Translations under genes and position numbers: made by a program
NCBI RefSeq assembly: GCF_003057875.1
Contig: NZ_PYXZ01000012.1
Coordinates: 1-64,000, forward strand
From: Nocardioides currus
Lineage (GTDB): Bacteria > Actinomycetota > Actinomycetes > Propionibacteriales > Nocardioidaceae
Length of the DNA stretch: 64,000 nucleotides
Direction: 5' to 3'
Part shown: positions 8,355 through 16,667 of the stretch, one piece after another
Layout of the letters: every line of letters begins with the position of its first letter
Numbering within the stretch: the first letter of the stretch is position 1
The notes under the pieces: generated by a model
Database searches by the model: none
The model's input: only the letters and a program-made list of their open reading frames with translations
What the model was told of the DNA's origin: nothing

Positions 8355-11300
8355 GGCAGGAGGCGGTTGCCGCCCCAGCCGCCGCTGCTGCCCCAGCCGT
8401 GGAAGGCGTAGTAGGCGCCCGCGCCCAGGACCAGGAAGCCGGCCATCCAGTCGAGCGCGTCCTCGAGCCAGGGCCACGACCACGCCACCGCGGAGCCGAG
8501 GACGGCCGCCGCCACCCCGGCCCAGCCGGCGACCAGGCCGAGCGCCACGGTCGTCACGCCGCTCCAGAACCAGACCGGCAGCTCGCGGGTGCCCAGCGCC
8601 GGCGCCGAGCCCGACGGCGGGCGGCGCCACCAGAAGAGGACCAGCAGCACGAGCCCGAGCAGGGACGCGGCACCGACGACGAGGCCGCCGCGATAGATCG
8701 TCTCGGGAGCATAGGTCTCGGTGACCACCGCGCCCGCGCCCGCGTCGTCGAGGAGCCAGCCCTGCTCCCAGCCGTCGATCCGCACAGGGGTCAGGTCCCG
8801 ACCGTCCTGCTCGCCCTGCCAGCCGGAGTTGCCGTTCTCGCGGAAGGCCAGGACGGAGGCCCCGCTCGGCGGCTGGGCCGTGCGCGAGTCGGCGTCCCAG
8901 GACTTCCAGCGGACGGGGGTCGAGATGCCGGCGTCGAACCCGGGGTCTGTGAGGGTCATCCGGGTCGTGGTGAACACGTCGTTGTTCTGCACACGCACCT
9001 GGTTGTCGCCCGCGACGAGGTCCACCGTCGGCGAGTCGCAGAGCGTGGCGCTCACCTCCTCGCCGCTGTAGATCTGGGCGGGCGAGACGGTGACCCGGGT
9101 CTGTCGGAGCAGCCCGTTGACGGTCACGTCGGGGCCGGAGCCACACGGCAGCGTCTTCTCCTGCTGGCTCAGGACCAGCGAGGTGAACGGCGCCCCGGCG
9201 ATGCGCAGGTCGCTGATGCCGGTGCCGAGGCCGGTGATGCTCTGGTCGAAGCCGATGCTGGCGGTCAGGTCGGTCTGCAGGATCTCCACGTCGAGGAAGT
9301 CGGTGCGGACCGGCTTGATCCTCGCGCGGCCGTCCTCGTCGAGGCTGACCTCCTGCGAGCCGCCACGGTAGGTGAGCAGCACCTTGCGTGGGGCGCGGGC
9401 AGGGGCATCGTTGCTGACGCTGACGCGGATCCCGCGCACGTCGGTGCGCCCCACCCACCGCACGGACAGGGTCGGGCGGGCGTCGCCACGGCTGGCGATC
9501 CACGTCGTGCCGTTGTTGCCGTCGACCGCGGCCAGGCCGGAGGCCTGCGCGTCGGGGACTCCCTGGCTCGACGACGTCACCGCGACGGGGAAGTCGCTCA
9601 GCAGGGCGTCCTCCACGGCTGTGCCACTCCCCGCGCGCACCCAGATCCTGGGGTCGTAGGCGTGGTCCTCGCCGAGCGTCAGCTGCCGGTCGAACCCGTG
9701 GTCCTCCTCGCCGGCCACGTCGCGACCCTCCTGGCAGCGCACCGACAGCTCGACGTCGACGCAGCCGGTGCGAGCATCGAGCGCGGCCTCGAGGAGGATC
9801 GCCTCCGGGTCGCCCCAGGTCTCCGGCAGCGTCGGGAGGACCAGGGACTTGCGCGGCTCGATGCCCGGCACCCTGATCTCCGCGATGGCGGCCTGGACGG
9901 CTGCCGACTGGCCGGCGGTCTCGACCCGCACCCACGAGGTCTCGCCGGCCGGGAGGGCGATCGTGCGCGTCTCCCCCGCCCCGAGGCCGAACTCCTCGGT
10001 GACGCCGTTCTCGGTCACCACGCGCAGGGTCTGCAACCGGGGCGCGCGGTTGCCGCCCTCGAGCTCGATGGAGCCGATGCTCCGGGGCTCCTCGAGGTCG
10101 AGCTGCCAGCTCGGTCGCTCGGACGCGCCGGCCGACGAGACCCAGCTCGTGCCGAGGTCACCGTCGATGGCGGCGAAGGCCGACTCGGCCGGTCGTACGC
10201 CGCCGGAGGCGTCGGCGTCGGCCATCGACGAGGAGCTGGTCACGGACTCGGCGCCGATGGTGCGAGCCGTCGTGCGCCACCGCTCGTCGCCCTTGTTGAG
10301 GTAGAGGTCCTTGACCGCGTTGGACGAGCGGCGCTCGTCCTCGGGCAGCGTCGAGCCGGAGTAGCCGTCGTGGAGCTGGCCGTAGAACCGCTCGCGGTCG
10401 CGGTAGCCGTCGGTGAGGATGACCGGTCCGGTCGGCTCGGCGTCGGTGTCGGCGTCGGTCGCCAGGACGGTCGGCTGCTCGTCGAGCAGGCCGGCGTCGG
10501 ACAGCGAGAGCAGCGACTCGGGCCCGCCGGCGACGATCGGCAGCTGGTCGGCGGCGACCGCGCCGGGCCCGCCGGCCTCCACCTCGTAGATCTCGATCGC
10601 CTGGTAGTTGGTCTGCCAGCCGCCGTTGATGACGTTGCGGTCCTCGCCGACGCCGATGAACGGGGCCGAGCCGAGGTCGGGCCCGAAACCGGTCAGGCGC
10701 TTGATCCCGGGCGAGTGGTCGAGCGCCTGGTGGAGCAGCACGGTGTCGGGGATGTCAGGCGCCTTGATGACGTCGTTGCGCACCACCAGGAACTGCACCC
10801 CGGCGCGGGCGAGGTAGGGAGCCAGGCCGCGCGAGGCGTAGCCCTGCGTCAGCCGGGTCTCGACCGCGTCGAGAAAGCGGATGTTGCCCGGTGGCACGAA
10901 CGGGATGTTGGAGCGCACCCCGAAACGTCCCTTCTTCACCAGGAACTCGAGCGGCTCGTCGTTGGTGTTGCCCCACACGAACTGGGCGACGCCGACGCCG
11001 GGCGACATCAGCGCGACGCCCTCGTGGCCCTGCGCGTCGAGCCAGGCGCCGGCCTCCTCCCAGTAGCCGGGCACCTCGGAGATCACGCCTTGGGGTGCCA
11101 TCCGACCCTGTACCGCCGGCAGAGCGGCGCCGACCACGGCGATGATCGTCAGCGCCGAGATGCTGATGTACGACAACGGGCGAAGCACGCCGCGCCGGGT
11201 CATCACCCAGTAGTCCTTCGCCCGGAGGCCGTCGAGCAGCAGCGCGATGCCGAGCACCATCGGCAGCCGGATGATCGGGTCGAACTTGTGCACGTTGCGC

Positions 11301-12370
11301 GCCGCGGCGAGCGGTCCGTCGAGAGCCGTACGCAGGGGTTCGGCGAACCACCCCTGGAGCGAACCAGTGTGGCCCATCCCGACCAGGAACAGGCCGAGCA
11401 GGAGCGAGAGGATCAAGAAGGTGCGGTGCGGGTTGCGTCGGTGCATGAGGCCGACGAGCCCGACCATGAGCACGGCGCCGCTGTTGAGCACCAGGCTCGG
11501 GACCGTGATCAGGTCACGCCCGGCCTGCCACCGAGCGTCGATGTAGGGGACCCAGTGCGAGACTCCGCGCAGCGAGTCGAACAGCCCGGTCGGCGTGGTC
11601 GTCAGCGTTGCCGCCTCGATGAAGTCGAGGAAGGGTGGGCTGTAGATGCCGAGGAAGAACAGCGGGATCAGCCACCACAGGGTGGCCATGGCCGTCAGCA
11701 GCGGCCACCAGGTCATCATCGCGCGGCGGCGCGGACCGGGCTCGCGGGTGAGCAGCCAGATCGCGGCGACCGGGATGACCCCGAAGCTGGCGGTGGCGTT
11801 GACGCCACCGACCATCCCGACGGCGAGGGCGGAGAGCGCAGCCGCCTTGCGCGGCGAGCCCTGCGTGGCGCCGAGGATCAGCGGCAGCAGCACCCACGGC
11901 GCAAGGGCCGAGGGCCACGACTCGATGGAGATCGTCCCGACCGTGGTCAGCAGGCGGGGCGAGAGGGCGTAGGCGAAGCCGGCGACGAGGCAGGCCAGGT
12001 CGGACCGCACCCCGAGGGCGCGGGCGACCTTGGCGGCACCCGCGAACGCGACGCACAGCAGCAGCGCCATGAACAGTCGCTGGACGGCCCAGGCGGGAAT
12101 GCCGGCGAGCAGGCCGACACCGAAGAACGGTCCGAGCGGCCAGAGATAGCCGTAGGCCTGGTTCTGGAGCTGGCCGATGGCTCCATTGGAGTCCCACATG
12201 TGCACGGCCCGGTTGAGGTAGTGCCACGGGTCGACGACCAGGTCGAACTTGGTGTCGAAGGTGAGGAAGCCCGGCGCCTGGGCGAACGCGACGGCGACGA
12301 GCACGGCGCATCCGGCGACCACACGCAGGCGGAACCTCAGTGACGCTGCAGCACGATCACGAGGTTCCAC
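8258..12370 (-). CDS. aftD: AftD-like alpha-(1->3)-arabinofuranosyltransferase family protein
   Basis: A 1370-residue giant, near the ~1400 of mycobacterial AftD. Residues ~10-420 are a GT-C-type multi-helix domain; the first loop holds TFDTKFDLVVDPW and QNQAYGYLWPLGP. Then follows a very long extracytoplasmic region with two discoidin/F5-8-C-like modules (about 705-770, AIDGDLGTSWVSSAG; about 925-990, AVDGNNGTTWIASRG), and C-terminal helices from about residue 1225. AftD adds arabinofuranose to arabinan from decaprenyl-phospho-arabinose. The exact product here is unknown because a mycobacterial arabinogalactan is not expected in this kind of organism. GTG 12370 is chosen: GGGAGGTGA lies about 7 nt upstream and the length then fits; it overlaps the upstream methyltransferase by 34 nt, giving coupling. 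The 3' end overlaps the opposing acyltransferase gene. Confidence 0.85.
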   Translation of the reverse strand: MEPRDRAAASLRFRLRVVAGCAVLVAVAFAQAPGFLTFDTKFDLVVDPWHYLNRAVHMWDSNGAIGQLQNQAYGYLWPLGPFFGVGLLAGIPAWAVQRLFMALLLCVAFAGAAKVARALGVRSDLACLVAGFAYALSPRLLTTVGTISIESWPSALAPWVLLPLILGATQGSPRKAAALSALAVGMVGGVNATASFGVIPVAAIWLLTREPGPRRRAMMTWWPLLTAMATLWWLIPLFFLGIYSPPFLDFIEAATLTTTPTGLFDSLRGVSHWVPYIDARWQAGRDLITVPSLVLNSGAVLMVGLVGLMHRRNPHRTFLILSLLLGLFLVGMGHTGSLQGWFAEPLRTALDGPLAAARNVHKFDPIIRLPMVLGIALLLDGLRAKDYWVMTRRGVLRPLSYISISALTIIAVVGAALPAVQGRMAPQGVISEVPGYWEEAGAWLDAQGHEGVALMSPGVGVAQFVWGNTNDEPLEFLVKKGRFGVRSNIPFVPPGNIRFLDAVETRLTQGYASRGLAPYLARAGVQFLVVRNDVIKAPDIPDTVLLHQALDHSPGIKRLTGFGPDLGSAPFIGVGEDRNVINGGWQTNYQAIEIYEVEAGGPGAVAADQLPIVAGGPESLLSLSDAGLLDEQPTVLATDADTDAEPTGPVILTDGYRDRERFYGQLHDGYSGSTLPEDERRSSNAVKDLYLNKGDERWRTTARTIGAESVTSSSSMADADASGGVRPAESAFAAIDGDLGTSWVSSAGASERPSWQLDLEEPRSIGSIELEGGNRAPRLQTLRVVTENGVTEEFGLGAGETRTIALPAGETSWVRVETAGQSAAVQAAIAEIRVPGIEPRKSLVLPTLPETWGDPEAILLEAALDARTGCVDVELSVRCQEGRDVAGEEDHGFDRQLTLGEDHAYDPRIWVRAGSGTAVEDALLSDFPVAVTSSSQGVPDAQASGLAAVDGNNGTTWIASRGDARPTLSVRWVGRTDVRGIRVSVSNDAPARAPRKVLLTYRGGSQEVSLDEDGRARIKPVRTDFLDVEILQTDLTASIGFDQSITGLGTGISDLRIAGAPFTSLVLSQQEKTLPCGSGPDVTVNGLLRQTRVTVSPAQIYSGEEVSATLCDSPTVDLVAGDNQVRVQNNDVFTTTRMTLTDPGFDAGISTPVRWKSWDADSRTAQPPSGASVLAFRENGNSGWQGEQDGRDLTPVRIDGWEQGWLLDDAGAGAVVTETYAPETIYRGGLVVGAASLLGLVLLVLFWWRRPPSGSAPALGTRELPVWFWSGVTTVALGLVAGWAGVAAAVLGSAVAWSWPWLEDALDWMAGFLVLGAGAYYAFHGWGSSGGWGGNRLLPQLLVLLALGLAVGSARRPTFRRRIAGSSTSR

Positions 12371-13134
12371 GTCGTCACCTCCCGCAGGAACGGGATGCGC
12401 AGCAAGACGTGAGACCAACCCGGGTTGTAGCGGGCGGTGATGTCGAGGACCTGCCCGCCGCGCTGGCGCCGGGCCCAGTGGATGCCGTCGACCACGGTGA
12501 CCCCGAACAGCGACTCGCCGAACCGGTTCTTCGGCTCGCGCCCGAGCTTGCGGACGTAGCGCCGGCGCGCTCGCATGCCGCCGAAGTAGTGCCAGGGCGC
12601 GGTCTCGTGGCCACCCCAGGGGCCGTACCAGACCGTGTAGCTGATGAAGACCAGACCGCCCGGCCGGACCACCCGCAGCATCTCCTCGGCCATCTGCCAC
12701 GGGTCGACGACGTGCTCGAGCACGTTGGAGGAGTAGGCGATGTCGAACGAGCCGGTGCGGAAGGGCAGCTGCATGCCGCTGCCGATGACGCGGTTGCCGG
12801 ACGCCCCGGGCAGGTCGCTGTCCTCGACGTCCACGGAGTAGTAGCGCACGCCCGCCTGCTCGAAGGCGTTGCGGAAGTAGCCCGGGCCGCCGCCGACGTC
12901 GAGCAGCGCGGTGTCCTCGAGGGGGGCGTAGTGGTCAAGCATCTGCACGGAGTCGTCCGCGAGCGCGGTGTAGAACCGCGCCGGGTCGACCGGCTCGTGA
13001 CGGAACTCGCGCAGCAGCCGCACCGAGCGTCGCAGGGTCGGCGCCCAGCCCCCACCGGGACCGGTCGGACGCACGTCGGCCCGCCTCCCCCTCAGGGTCC
13101 GGCGGGCCGGATCGGTTCGAGTCAGGCGCGGCAC
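12337..13134 (-). CDS. SAM-dependent methyltransferase (Rv0224c-like)
   Basis: 265 residues, class I methyltransferase: motif I LLDVGGGPGYF, acidic VDVEDSD, then FDIAYSSNVLEHVVDPW. The strongly conserved middle (YTVWYGPWGGHETAPWHYFG) is typical of the subfamily that includes M. tuberculosis Rv0224c. It is first in a two-gene unit with the aftD-like gene (34-nt overlap) and divergent from a GT4 glycosyltransferase, as Rv0224c is from Rv0225. Substrate unknown; a lipid or glycan is plausible from context. Start: leaderless GTG with TAAGGT 6 nt upstream. Confidence 0.85.
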   Translation of the reverse strand: MPRLTRTDPARRTLRGRRADVRPTGPGGGWAPTLRRSVRLLREFRHEPVDPARFYTALADDSVQMLDHYAPLEDTALLDVGGGPGYFRNAFEQAGVRYYSVDVEDSDLPGASGNRVIGSGMQLPFRTGSFDIAYSSNVLEHVVDPWQMAEEMLRVVRPGGLVFISYTVWYGPWGGHETAPWHYFGGMRARRRYVRKLGREPKNRFGESLFGVTVVDGIHWARRQRGGQVLDITARYNPGWSHVLLRIPFLREVTTWNLVIVLQRH

Positions 13135-13140
13135 GCGCAG

Positions 13141-13146
13141 ACCTTA
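13141..13146 (-). promoter_or_regulatory. -10 box TAAGGT for leaderless methyltransferase-aftD unit
   Basis: On the minus strand TAAGGT ends 6 nt before GTG 13134. Only 38 nt separate this start from the divergent glycosyltransferase ATG at 13173. The plus strand there shows TAACGT (13158-13163), 9 nt before the ATG, as a weaker candidate for the other direction. Confidence 0.55.
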
Positions 13147-13172
13147 CCCTCTGGTAGTAACGTGTGCCGGCA

Positions 13173-14330
13173 ATGTCTGACCACAGCGAGATCTCCGGCC
13201 GGCACGTCGCGTTCTTCAGCTGGCGCGACACCCGCAACCCCGAGGGCGGAGGCGCGGAGCGCTACCTCGAGAAGATGGCCGAAGGCCTGGTCGAGCGGGG
13301 CGCCGAGGTCACGATCCTGTGCGCGGCCCACGCGGCCGCACCGCCCGAGGAGGTCCACAACGGCGTCCGCTACGTCCGTCGCGGCACCAAATTGAGCGTC
13401 TACCGCGAGGGCGTCACCGCCCTCGCGCGGCGCACGCTCGGCGAGGTCGACGTCGTCGTCGACGTCCAGAACGGGCTGCCGTTCTTCACCCGCGCCGCGA
13501 CCCGCAAGCCCGTCGTGGTGCTCGTGCACCACGTGCACCGTGAGCAGTGGCCGGTCGTCTACCCGGGTGTCACCGGGCGGGTCGGCTGGTGGATCGAGCA
13601 CTCCCTCGCGCCCCGGCTCTACCGCCGTTGCCAGTACGTCGCGGTGTCGCGCGCCACCCGCGGCGAGCTCCAGCAGCTCGGCGTGGGCGCCGACCGCATC
13701 GCCGTCGTCCACAACGGCACCGACCCGGTCGTCCCGGTCGGCACCGGCAAGTCCGCGCACCCGATGATCGCCGTGGTGGGACGCCTCGTGCCGCACAAGC
13801 AGGTCGAGCACGCCATCGACGCCGCGCTCGCGCTGCGCGGCCGGCACCCCGACCTGCGCCTGCACGTCGTCGGCTCGGGCTGGTGGGAGGCCGAGCTGCA
13901 CGCGTACGCCGCCGCGCGGGGCGCCGGCGAGACGGTCGTGTTCGAGGGGCAGGTCGACGAGCGGCGCAAGCACGAGGTGTACGAGCAGTCGTGGCTGCTC
14001 GGCCTCCCCTCGCTCAAGGAGGGCTGGGGGCTGGTCATCGGCGAGGCCGGCATGCACCGCACGCCGGCCGTGGCCTACCGCTCCGCCGGCGGCACCCGGG
14101 AGTCCATCGCGCACGACCGGTCGGGCGTCCTCGTCGACCACCCGGCCGACTTCACCCGCACGCTGGGTCGGCTGCTCGCCGACCGGGTCGAGCGCGAGCG
14201 CCTGGGCGTCGGCGCACTGGAGATGAGCCACGAGTTCACCTGGCAGCACGCGCAGGAGTCGTTCGCCCACGTGCTGGCAAGCGCGCTGCGCGGCGAGCGC
14301 ATCGACAGCCAGGACCCCGACGAGGAGTAG
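13173..14330 (+). CDS. GT4-family glycosyltransferase (Rv0225-like)
   Basis: A 385-residue GT-B fold enzyme. The N-terminal domain starts FFSWRDTRNPEGGGAERYL, the donor-side domain has VVGRLVPHKQVEHAIDA and the E-x7-E motif in EGWGLVIGEAG with nearby LPSLKEG. No membrane segments, so it works in the cytoplasm on a nucleotide-sugar donor. ATG 13173 is preferred over GTG 13164; neither has a clear ribosome site. It is divergent from the methyltransferase-aftD unit and sits in the envelope-glycan locus, so an early, lipid-linked step of glycan assembly is likely. The sugar is unknown. Confidence 0.85.
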   Translation: MSDHSEISGRHVAFFSWRDTRNPEGGGAERYLEKMAEGLVERGAEVTILCAAHAAAPPEEVHNGVRYVRRGTKLSVYREGVTALARRTLGEVDVVVDVQNGLPFFTRAATRKPVVVLVHHVHREQWPVVYPGVTGRVGWWIEHSLAPRLYRRCQYVAVSRATRGELQQLGVGADRIAVVHNGTDPVVPVGTGKSAHPMIAVVGRLVPHKQVEHAIDAALALRGRHPDLRLHVVGSGWWEAELHAYAAARGAGETVVFEGQVDERRKHEVYEQSWLLGLPSLKEGWGLVIGEAGMHRTPAVAYRSAGGTRESIAHDRSGVLVDHPADFTRTLGRLLADRVERERLGVGALEMSHEFTWQHAQESFAHVLASALRGERIDSQDPDEE

Positions 14331-14333
14331 CGG

Positions 14334-14487
14334 CGGTGCGTGAGCGACGTTCCGCGGGCCGGGAAGGTGGCTGGCTCACCGCTCCAGCGGGTGGGCGCGT
14401 GTCGACGTACGGCGCCGGTGCGTGAGCCACGTTCCGCGCGCAGGGAACGTGGCTGGCTCACCGCTCCAGCGGGTGGGCGCGCGTCGA
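14334..14487. repeat. 82-bp tandem duplication containing a palindrome
   Basis: Two copies start at 14334 and 14416 and share about 72 nt with about five mismatches. In copy 2, 14425-14435 pairs perfectly with 14444-14454 (11-bp stem, 8-nt loop), and an outer GTGAGCC/GGCTCAC extends it with a bulge; in copy 1 the stem has two mismatches. The unit lies in the 290-nt non-coding gap after the GT4 gene. It is not a CRISPR: two copies, no spacers. It could be a REP-like mobile palindrome or a duplicated terminator. Confidence 0.75.
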
Positions 14488-14545
14488 GGTGGAGCCCGGC
14501 TCACTGGCGCGGACCCCGCCGCCCGGCCTCGTCCGGAAATGACGA

Positions 14546-14578
14546 ACGCGGCGCTTCGGCCAGTGGCCGGCGCCGCGT
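14546..14578. terminator. Hairpin terminator downstream of the DUF2613 gene
   Basis: ACGCGGCGC (14546-14554) pairs perfectly with GCGCCGCGT (14570-14578) over a 15-nt loop. It lies 43 nt past the minus-strand stop at 14621 and could also stop plus-strand readthrough from the GT4 gene. Confidence 0.6.
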
Positions 14579-14620
14579 GTCGTGGTGGCGGGTCTCCCCG
14601 CCGGAGTCAGTCGGTGAGGA

Positions 14621-14782
14621 TCACTCGGTGGTGGTGCCGTAGTCGAAGGCGGGCGCCTCGGCGTTGGCCGGGGACTTCGACGGCGCCGCCGTCTGCGACG
14701 AGATCAGGCCGAAGACGGAGACCGAGGCCAGCAGGCCGCCGGCGACGAGGCTGACGATCGGACCGATGAGACCAGCGTTCAT
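14621..14782 (-). CDS. DUF2613 small single-pass membrane protein
   Basis: A 53-residue protein: MNAGLIGPIVSLVAGGLLAS begins the single hydrophobic segment (about residues 5-28), then a short Ala/Pro-rich tail ending in FDYGTTTE. This fits DUF2613, whose mycobacterial member Rv0236A also lies beside aftD. GGGAGGG stands 8 nt before the ATG. Function unknown; a small partner or stabiliser of the arabinan machinery is a guess based only on repeated neighbourhood. Confidence 0.8.
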   Translation of the reverse strand: MNAGLIGPIVSLVAGGLLASVSVFGLISSQTAAPSKSPANAEAPAFDYGTTTE

Positions 14783-14860
14783 GAGTGAGGACCCTCCCTA
14801 AGGTTCGCGCCGAAGCGTAACAGCACTGCCCACGAAAATCGGCATTGTCGGACAGACTTC

Positions 14861-16579
14861 CTACTGGCGAGTTCGGAACCTGTTCCGGGCCGCCACGACG
14901 GCTCCTCCGACGAGGAGCGCGGCCCACGCGAGCCAGGCGACCACCATCGCGACGACCCACGGCACGGGGGCGTCCCGCACGCTCACGTCGCCGGCCACCT
15001 CGGTCACCGTGAGGCCGTCGCCGGCGTACGTCGTCTCGCCGGCCACCTCCGGCGCGTCCTGCCCGGCGATCTGCTCGGAGACCACGACGGAGACGCCGAT
15101 GTCGGCCAGCGCCGTCGCCCGGTCAGCGGGGGTGGCGAGCCGCAGGGCCTCCCCCACCTCCCGGGCGCGCGGGTCCTCCCCCGGGATCGGCCGCCCGTCG
15201 ACGTACAGCTCGTCGTTGACCACCGCCGGCCTCCCCAGGAACCGGGGCAACGGGTCGAGCACCTTGCGGCCGTCGTTCCAGTCGGGGGCGCGATAGCTCG
15301 TGAACGGCAGCAGCACCACGTCGCCGTCGGGCGCCGCCTGCACCGCTGCGCGGGCGTCGGAGAACGCCGCCGGGTAGTCGACGGCGTCGAGGCGACCGGA
15401 CGCGCCGAGCGCCGCGTCGGGCAACAGCGCGACCGGGACGACCGCAAGGAGGCCCGCGACGAGCACACGGGTGGCCCGGTCAGGAGTCCACCCGAGCAGC
15501 GACTCGACCCCGCGAGCAGCGACGACGACCGTCAAGGGCGCGGCGAGGGCGAGCAGCCGGGAGCCGTCGCGCAGCAACCCGCCGCCCGGGATGTGGGACG
15601 CCAGCGCGCCGACGGCACCCGGCGCCGCCCAGCTGAGCATGGCCAGGCCCACCCCGACGGTCCAGCAGACGACGAGCGCCGACCACCCCTGGACGGCCGT
15701 GCGCCGCTGCGCCAGCCACCCGAGGATCGCGAGAGCACCCACGACCACGAGCCAGACCACCGAGAGGAAGCCGAGCCGGGTCGTCGGGACGACCTCCGCG
15801 TTCCAGATCCCGCCGAGGGAGAGGGCCGCGAGCGGCCCGGGCAGCGGGCCCTCGCTGCTGGCCGCGAACACCCGCGCGCCCGAGCCGGCCGAGGTCGCGT
15901 CGGCCGAGTGCAGCAGACCGGCGACCAGCCACGGCAGGTTGGCGACGACGGCCATCGACACCAGTCCTGCCGCTCGCCGGCGCGCTCCGCGCCGCCATCC
16001 TCCCGCGAGGAGCGCGACGGCGGTCGCGACCCCGGTGCTCGCGCTCAGCGACCCCAGGACCAGCAGCACCGGGACGGCGGCGGGCACGCGCGACCCGGCC
16101 TCCCACCGGCGACACACCAGGAGCAGCCACGGGAGGACGGCGTAGCCGACCAGGACCGGCCAGTGCCCGATGACCAGCCGCTCGACCACGAACGGGTTCC
16201 AGACCATCAGCGTCGAGGCGAAGACCCGCACCCCGAGCGATCGACCCCCGACCAGTGCCGAGGCTCCGGCTCCCGCTCCGACCAGCAGGGCCAGCAGCAC
16301 GAGCTTCTGGAGCAGCATGCCCGGGACGACCGAGTCGAGGAGGGCCACGACCGCGTCCGACGGCACGGCCCGCGGCAGCGCCGTACCCACGCCCCAGACG
16401 TCGGGCGTCACGGCCAGGTCCGGGACCCACACCATGTCGTAGGTCAGGACGTAGCCGGGGCCGAGCGCGCCACCCAGCAGGAGGACGGCCAGGGCCGCGG
16501 ACCACAGGATGGGCGCGAGGCCCCGAGCCGTCGACCTCGCCGTCGACCGTGCCGTCGACCGTGCCCCGGCGTCTGTCAC
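14861..16579 (-). CDS. Large multi-pass membrane protein (Rv0226c-like)
   Basis: A 572-residue protein with about ten or more hydrophobic helices (LAPILWSAALAVLLLGGAL near the N-terminus), an extracytoplasmic C-terminal stretch (LPFTSYRAPDWNDGRKVLDP, DELYVDGRPIPGEDPRA) and a final helix. Length and layout match the M. tuberculosis Rv0226c type, found with the same neighbours; a GT-C-like or polymer-handling role is possible but unproven. GTG 16579 is chosen because GGAGGAGG lies 8 nt upstream; the frame runs further but into the divergent flippase gene. Its N-terminus contains a 12-bp tandem repeat (RSTARSTARSTA). Confidence 0.75.
   Translation of the reverse strand: MTDAGARSTARSTARSTARGLAPILWSAALAVLLLGGALGPGYVLTYDMVWVPDLAVTPDVWGVGTALPRAVPSDAVVALLDSVVPGMLLQKLVLLALLVGAGAGASALVGGRSLGVRVFASTLMVWNPFVVERLVIGHWPVLVGYAVLPWLLLVCRRWEAGSRVPAAVPVLLVLGSLSASTGVATAVALLAGGWRRGARRRAAGLVSMAVVANLPWLVAGLLHSADATSAGSGARVFAASSEGPLPGPLAALSLGGIWNAEVVPTTRLGFLSVVWLVVVGALAILGWLAQRRTAVQGWSALVVCWTVGVGLAMLSWAAPGAVGALASHIPGGGLLRDGSRLLALAAPLTVVVAARGVESLLGWTPDRATRVLVAGLLAVVPVALLPDAALGASGRLDAVDYPAAFSDARAAVQAAPDGDVVLLPFTSYRAPDWNDGRKVLDPLPRFLGRPAVVNDELYVDGRPIPGEDPRAREVGEALRLATPADRATALADIGVSVVVSEQIAGQDAPEVAGETTYAGDGLTVTEVAGDVSVRDAPVPWVVAMVVAWLAWAALLVGGAVVAARNRFRTRQ
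16527..16562. repeat. Three 12-bp tandem units in a membrane-protein N-terminus
   Basis: GCCGTCGACCTC, then two exact GCCGTCGACCGT units in a row. On the minus strand they encode repeated A-R-S-T just before the first membrane helix. Copy number may vary between strains without shifting the frame. Confidence 0.85.
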
Positions 16580-16654
16580 CGCCTCGAACCTCCTCCGCCG
16601 ACCGCTCGCCGCGCGGACGGTGCGGGTGCCGACTGTAGTGGCGCCCCGGGCAAC

Positions 16655-16660
16655 TAGGCT
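16655..16660 (+). promoter_or_regulatory. -10 box TAGGCT for leaderless flippase gene
   Basis: TAGGCT ends 7 nt before GTG 16668 and fixes that start over longer in-frame alternatives. Confidence 0.6.
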
Positions 16661-16667
16661 CGCCTGC

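Noticed and set aside
7574..12343. A 1589-codon open frame opposite the aftD-like gene
   Set aside because: Composition is Arg/Gly/Ala/Asp-rich without motifs, while the other strand encodes a clear membrane transferase.
14334..14487. CRISPR array
   Set aside because: Only two directly adjoining units without spacers, and no cas genes in the window.
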